This document shows, in pieces, positions 6,243 to 7,176 of a stretch of DNA of 7,176 nt; the stretch's first letter is position 1, and each line of letters starts with the position of its first letter. Position numbers and translations under genes: made by a program. Source of the DNA: Candidatus Omnitrophota bacterium (GTDB taxonomy: Bacteria > Omnitrophota > Gorgyraeia > Gygaellales > Profunditerraquicolaceae). Where the stretch lies: the NCBI GenBank assembly GCA_023228185.1, contig JALOBQ010000048.1, positions 1 to 7,176 of the forward strand. The letters are read 5' to 3'. The notes below the pieces were generated by a model that ran no database searches, had not been told where the DNA came from, and saw only the letters and a list, made by a program, of their open reading frames with translations.

Positions 6243-7176
6243 CTACCACTCTATCTTTAAACCCGCCTCAAAATACCTGCCTGGCTGCGGAATACCCTCG
6301 ATATCCTGGTATTCAACATTAAGTATATTCTCGCAGTTTAAAAAAATCCGGTAATTTTTCGTTAAATCATAATTCAAGCCGGCATTAGCCAACAACCAGC
6401 CGCGGCGACCTGCTTTCTTTTTAAAATTTAACCCAATCTCCTGCCTGCCAAAGGGCAGTTGAATATTTAAAACAGTATTCACCAGATGACGGGCGTAATT
6501 TGGCCCGTATTTATAAAGATACCCCTGGTTATCGATACTTTTATTCGTATAGGTATAATTAGCATCCAGGCTGAAGATATCATTGATCTTTTTACGCAAA
6601 TAATATTGAAAACCCAAAACATCATCCTTGGTAAAATTTCTCGCCTGCCAAAGTTGGCCGGATGACTGCTTAACCCAATCAATCATCTCTCTTTCACGGC
6701 GCATAAAAATAAGGAAACTGCAGAAAAAACCCTGGCGGGTATAATCAATACCCGCCTGATAATTCCATGATTTCTCAGCTGAAAGATCACTGCTGCCTAT
6801 CGTATACGGATCACTATAATAAAGTTCCGTAAAAGACGGCTGGCGCATATTCCTACCAATACCAAAATTCAAACCAAACTCGTCGCTAAGCTGAAACTTC
6901 AGGTTTGCGGAGCCCGTAATCACTTTCCCGAAATCGGAAAAATCATCTAAGCGCAAAACAGAATCAAATTTCCACCTTGAGCCGAAATCTTTGCTATCTT
7001 CTAAGAATACGCTCCTCTGATCGCGCTGATGTTTACCCAAATTCGTGGAAGTGATCCTCTGCTGGTTAAACTGCGCTCCCAGGCCGAGTTTGCCTAAGAG
7101 GCCGGCTTCTTTTTGCAAAAAAATACCCGGGGTAAACATATCCGTGCGATGCTGATTAACCGATGAAGAACGTAAC
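6243..7176 (-). CDS. TonB-dependent outer-membrane receptor, C-terminal beta-barrel (BtuB-like), 5' end beyond window
   Basis: 310 codons and a TAG stop are visible. The frame runs open to the window edge, so the ATG at 7139 is internal and the signal peptide, TonB box and plug lie outside. The barrel shows alternating amphipathic strands rich in Tyr, Phe and Asn. The receptor-typical segment FGIGRNMRQPSFTELYYSDP is followed by GSSDLSAEKSWNYQAGIDY. Near the C-terminus comes ENILNVEYQDIEGIPQPGRYFEAGLKIEW, matching the late-barrel signature of BtuB/colicin-receptor types, and the final residue is Trp, the kind of aromatic end used by the BAM machinery. Such receptors import cobalamin, iron chelates or other scarce ligands using TonB energy. 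The resemblance is to BtuB, but the ligand cannot be set from the barrel alone. A palindromic element follows directly, and the gene is probably a separate transcription unit from the hyf operon. Confidence 0.9.
   Translation of the reverse strand, partial: LRSSSVNQHRTDMFTPGIFLQKEAGLLGKLGLGAQFNQQRITSTNLGKHQRDQRSVFLEDSKDFGSRWKFDSVLRLDDFSDFGKVITGSANLKFQLSDEFGLNFGIGRNMRQPSFTELYYSDPYTIGSSDLSAEKSWNYQAGIDYTRQGFFCSFLIFMRREREMIDWVKQSSGQLWQARNFTKDDVLGFQYYLRKKINDIFSLDANYTYTNKSIDNQGYLYKYGPNYARHLVNTVLNIQLPFGRQEIGLNFKKKAGRRGWLLANAGLNYDLTKNYRIFLNCENILNVEYQDIEGIPQPGRYFEAGLKIEW

Noticed and set aside
6023..6354. Two overlapping plus-strand open frames of 66 and 90 codons across the palindrome
   Set aside because: They run through repeat DNA and into the antisense of the receptor gene. 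Their peptide sequences reflect the GC-rich palindrome and show no domain or ribosome binding site I can support.
6243..7139. Receptor gene starting at the ATG at 7139
   Set aside because: The frame stays open without a stop to the window edge, and the product would lack signal peptide and plug domain, so the ATG is internal.

Overview
The window comes from a diderm, probably anaerobic, uncultured-type bacterium. Its main content is a tightly packed minus-strand operon for the membrane arm of a group 4 [NiFe]-hydrogenase-type (hydrogenase-4 / formate hydrogenlyase-like) complex, next to the C-terminal barrel of an outer-membrane TonB-dependent receptor. The receptor shows that the cell has an outer membrane. 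The moderately AT-rich composition and this gene combination resemble Omnitrophota-like or related candidate lineages, but that is only an impression and nothing here fixes the taxon.

Layout, in the direction of transcription (right to left). 7176-6243 holds the 3' part of a TonB-dependent receptor gene; its start is off the window. 6242-5806 is the only sizeable non-coding stretch. It holds a roughly 165-bp GC-rich compound palindrome abutting the receptor stop codon, a 30-bp exact direct repeat 80 bp apart (one copy overlapping the palindrome's left arm), a perfect TATAAT -10 box with a weak -35, and a 4 x 7 bp tandem repeat in the presumed leader. 5805-5515 is a small ABM-type (dimeric alpha/beta barrel) protein. 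Then come hyfB (5487-3643), hyfC (3641-2718), hyfE (2716-2081), hyfF (2078-621) and the first 217 codons of hyfG (651-1, continuing off the window). The hyf genes are 1-2 bp apart, and hyfF overlaps hyfG by 31 bp.

How the genes fit together. HyfB and HyfF are complex I NuoL/M/N-type antiporter-like subunits that carry the expected membrane Glu and Lys residues. HyfC is the NuoH-like anchor that joins the membrane arm to the peripheral arm. HyfE is the small NuoK-like subunit. HyfG is a fused NuoC/NuoD-type large subunit. Together they would couple an electron-transfer reaction to proton or sodium translocation. No hyfD (third antiporter) or hyfA is present between or before these genes. The window ends just before the large subunit's nickel-ligand motif, so the sequence cannot decide between a real H2-evolving hydrogenase and an Ehr (hydrogenase-related complex without the NiFe site). 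The oddest coding feature is that HyfB lacks the usual first one or two N-terminal helices and has no Shine-Dalgarno site. The oddest non-coding feature is the palindrome and repeat cluster between the receptor and the operon.
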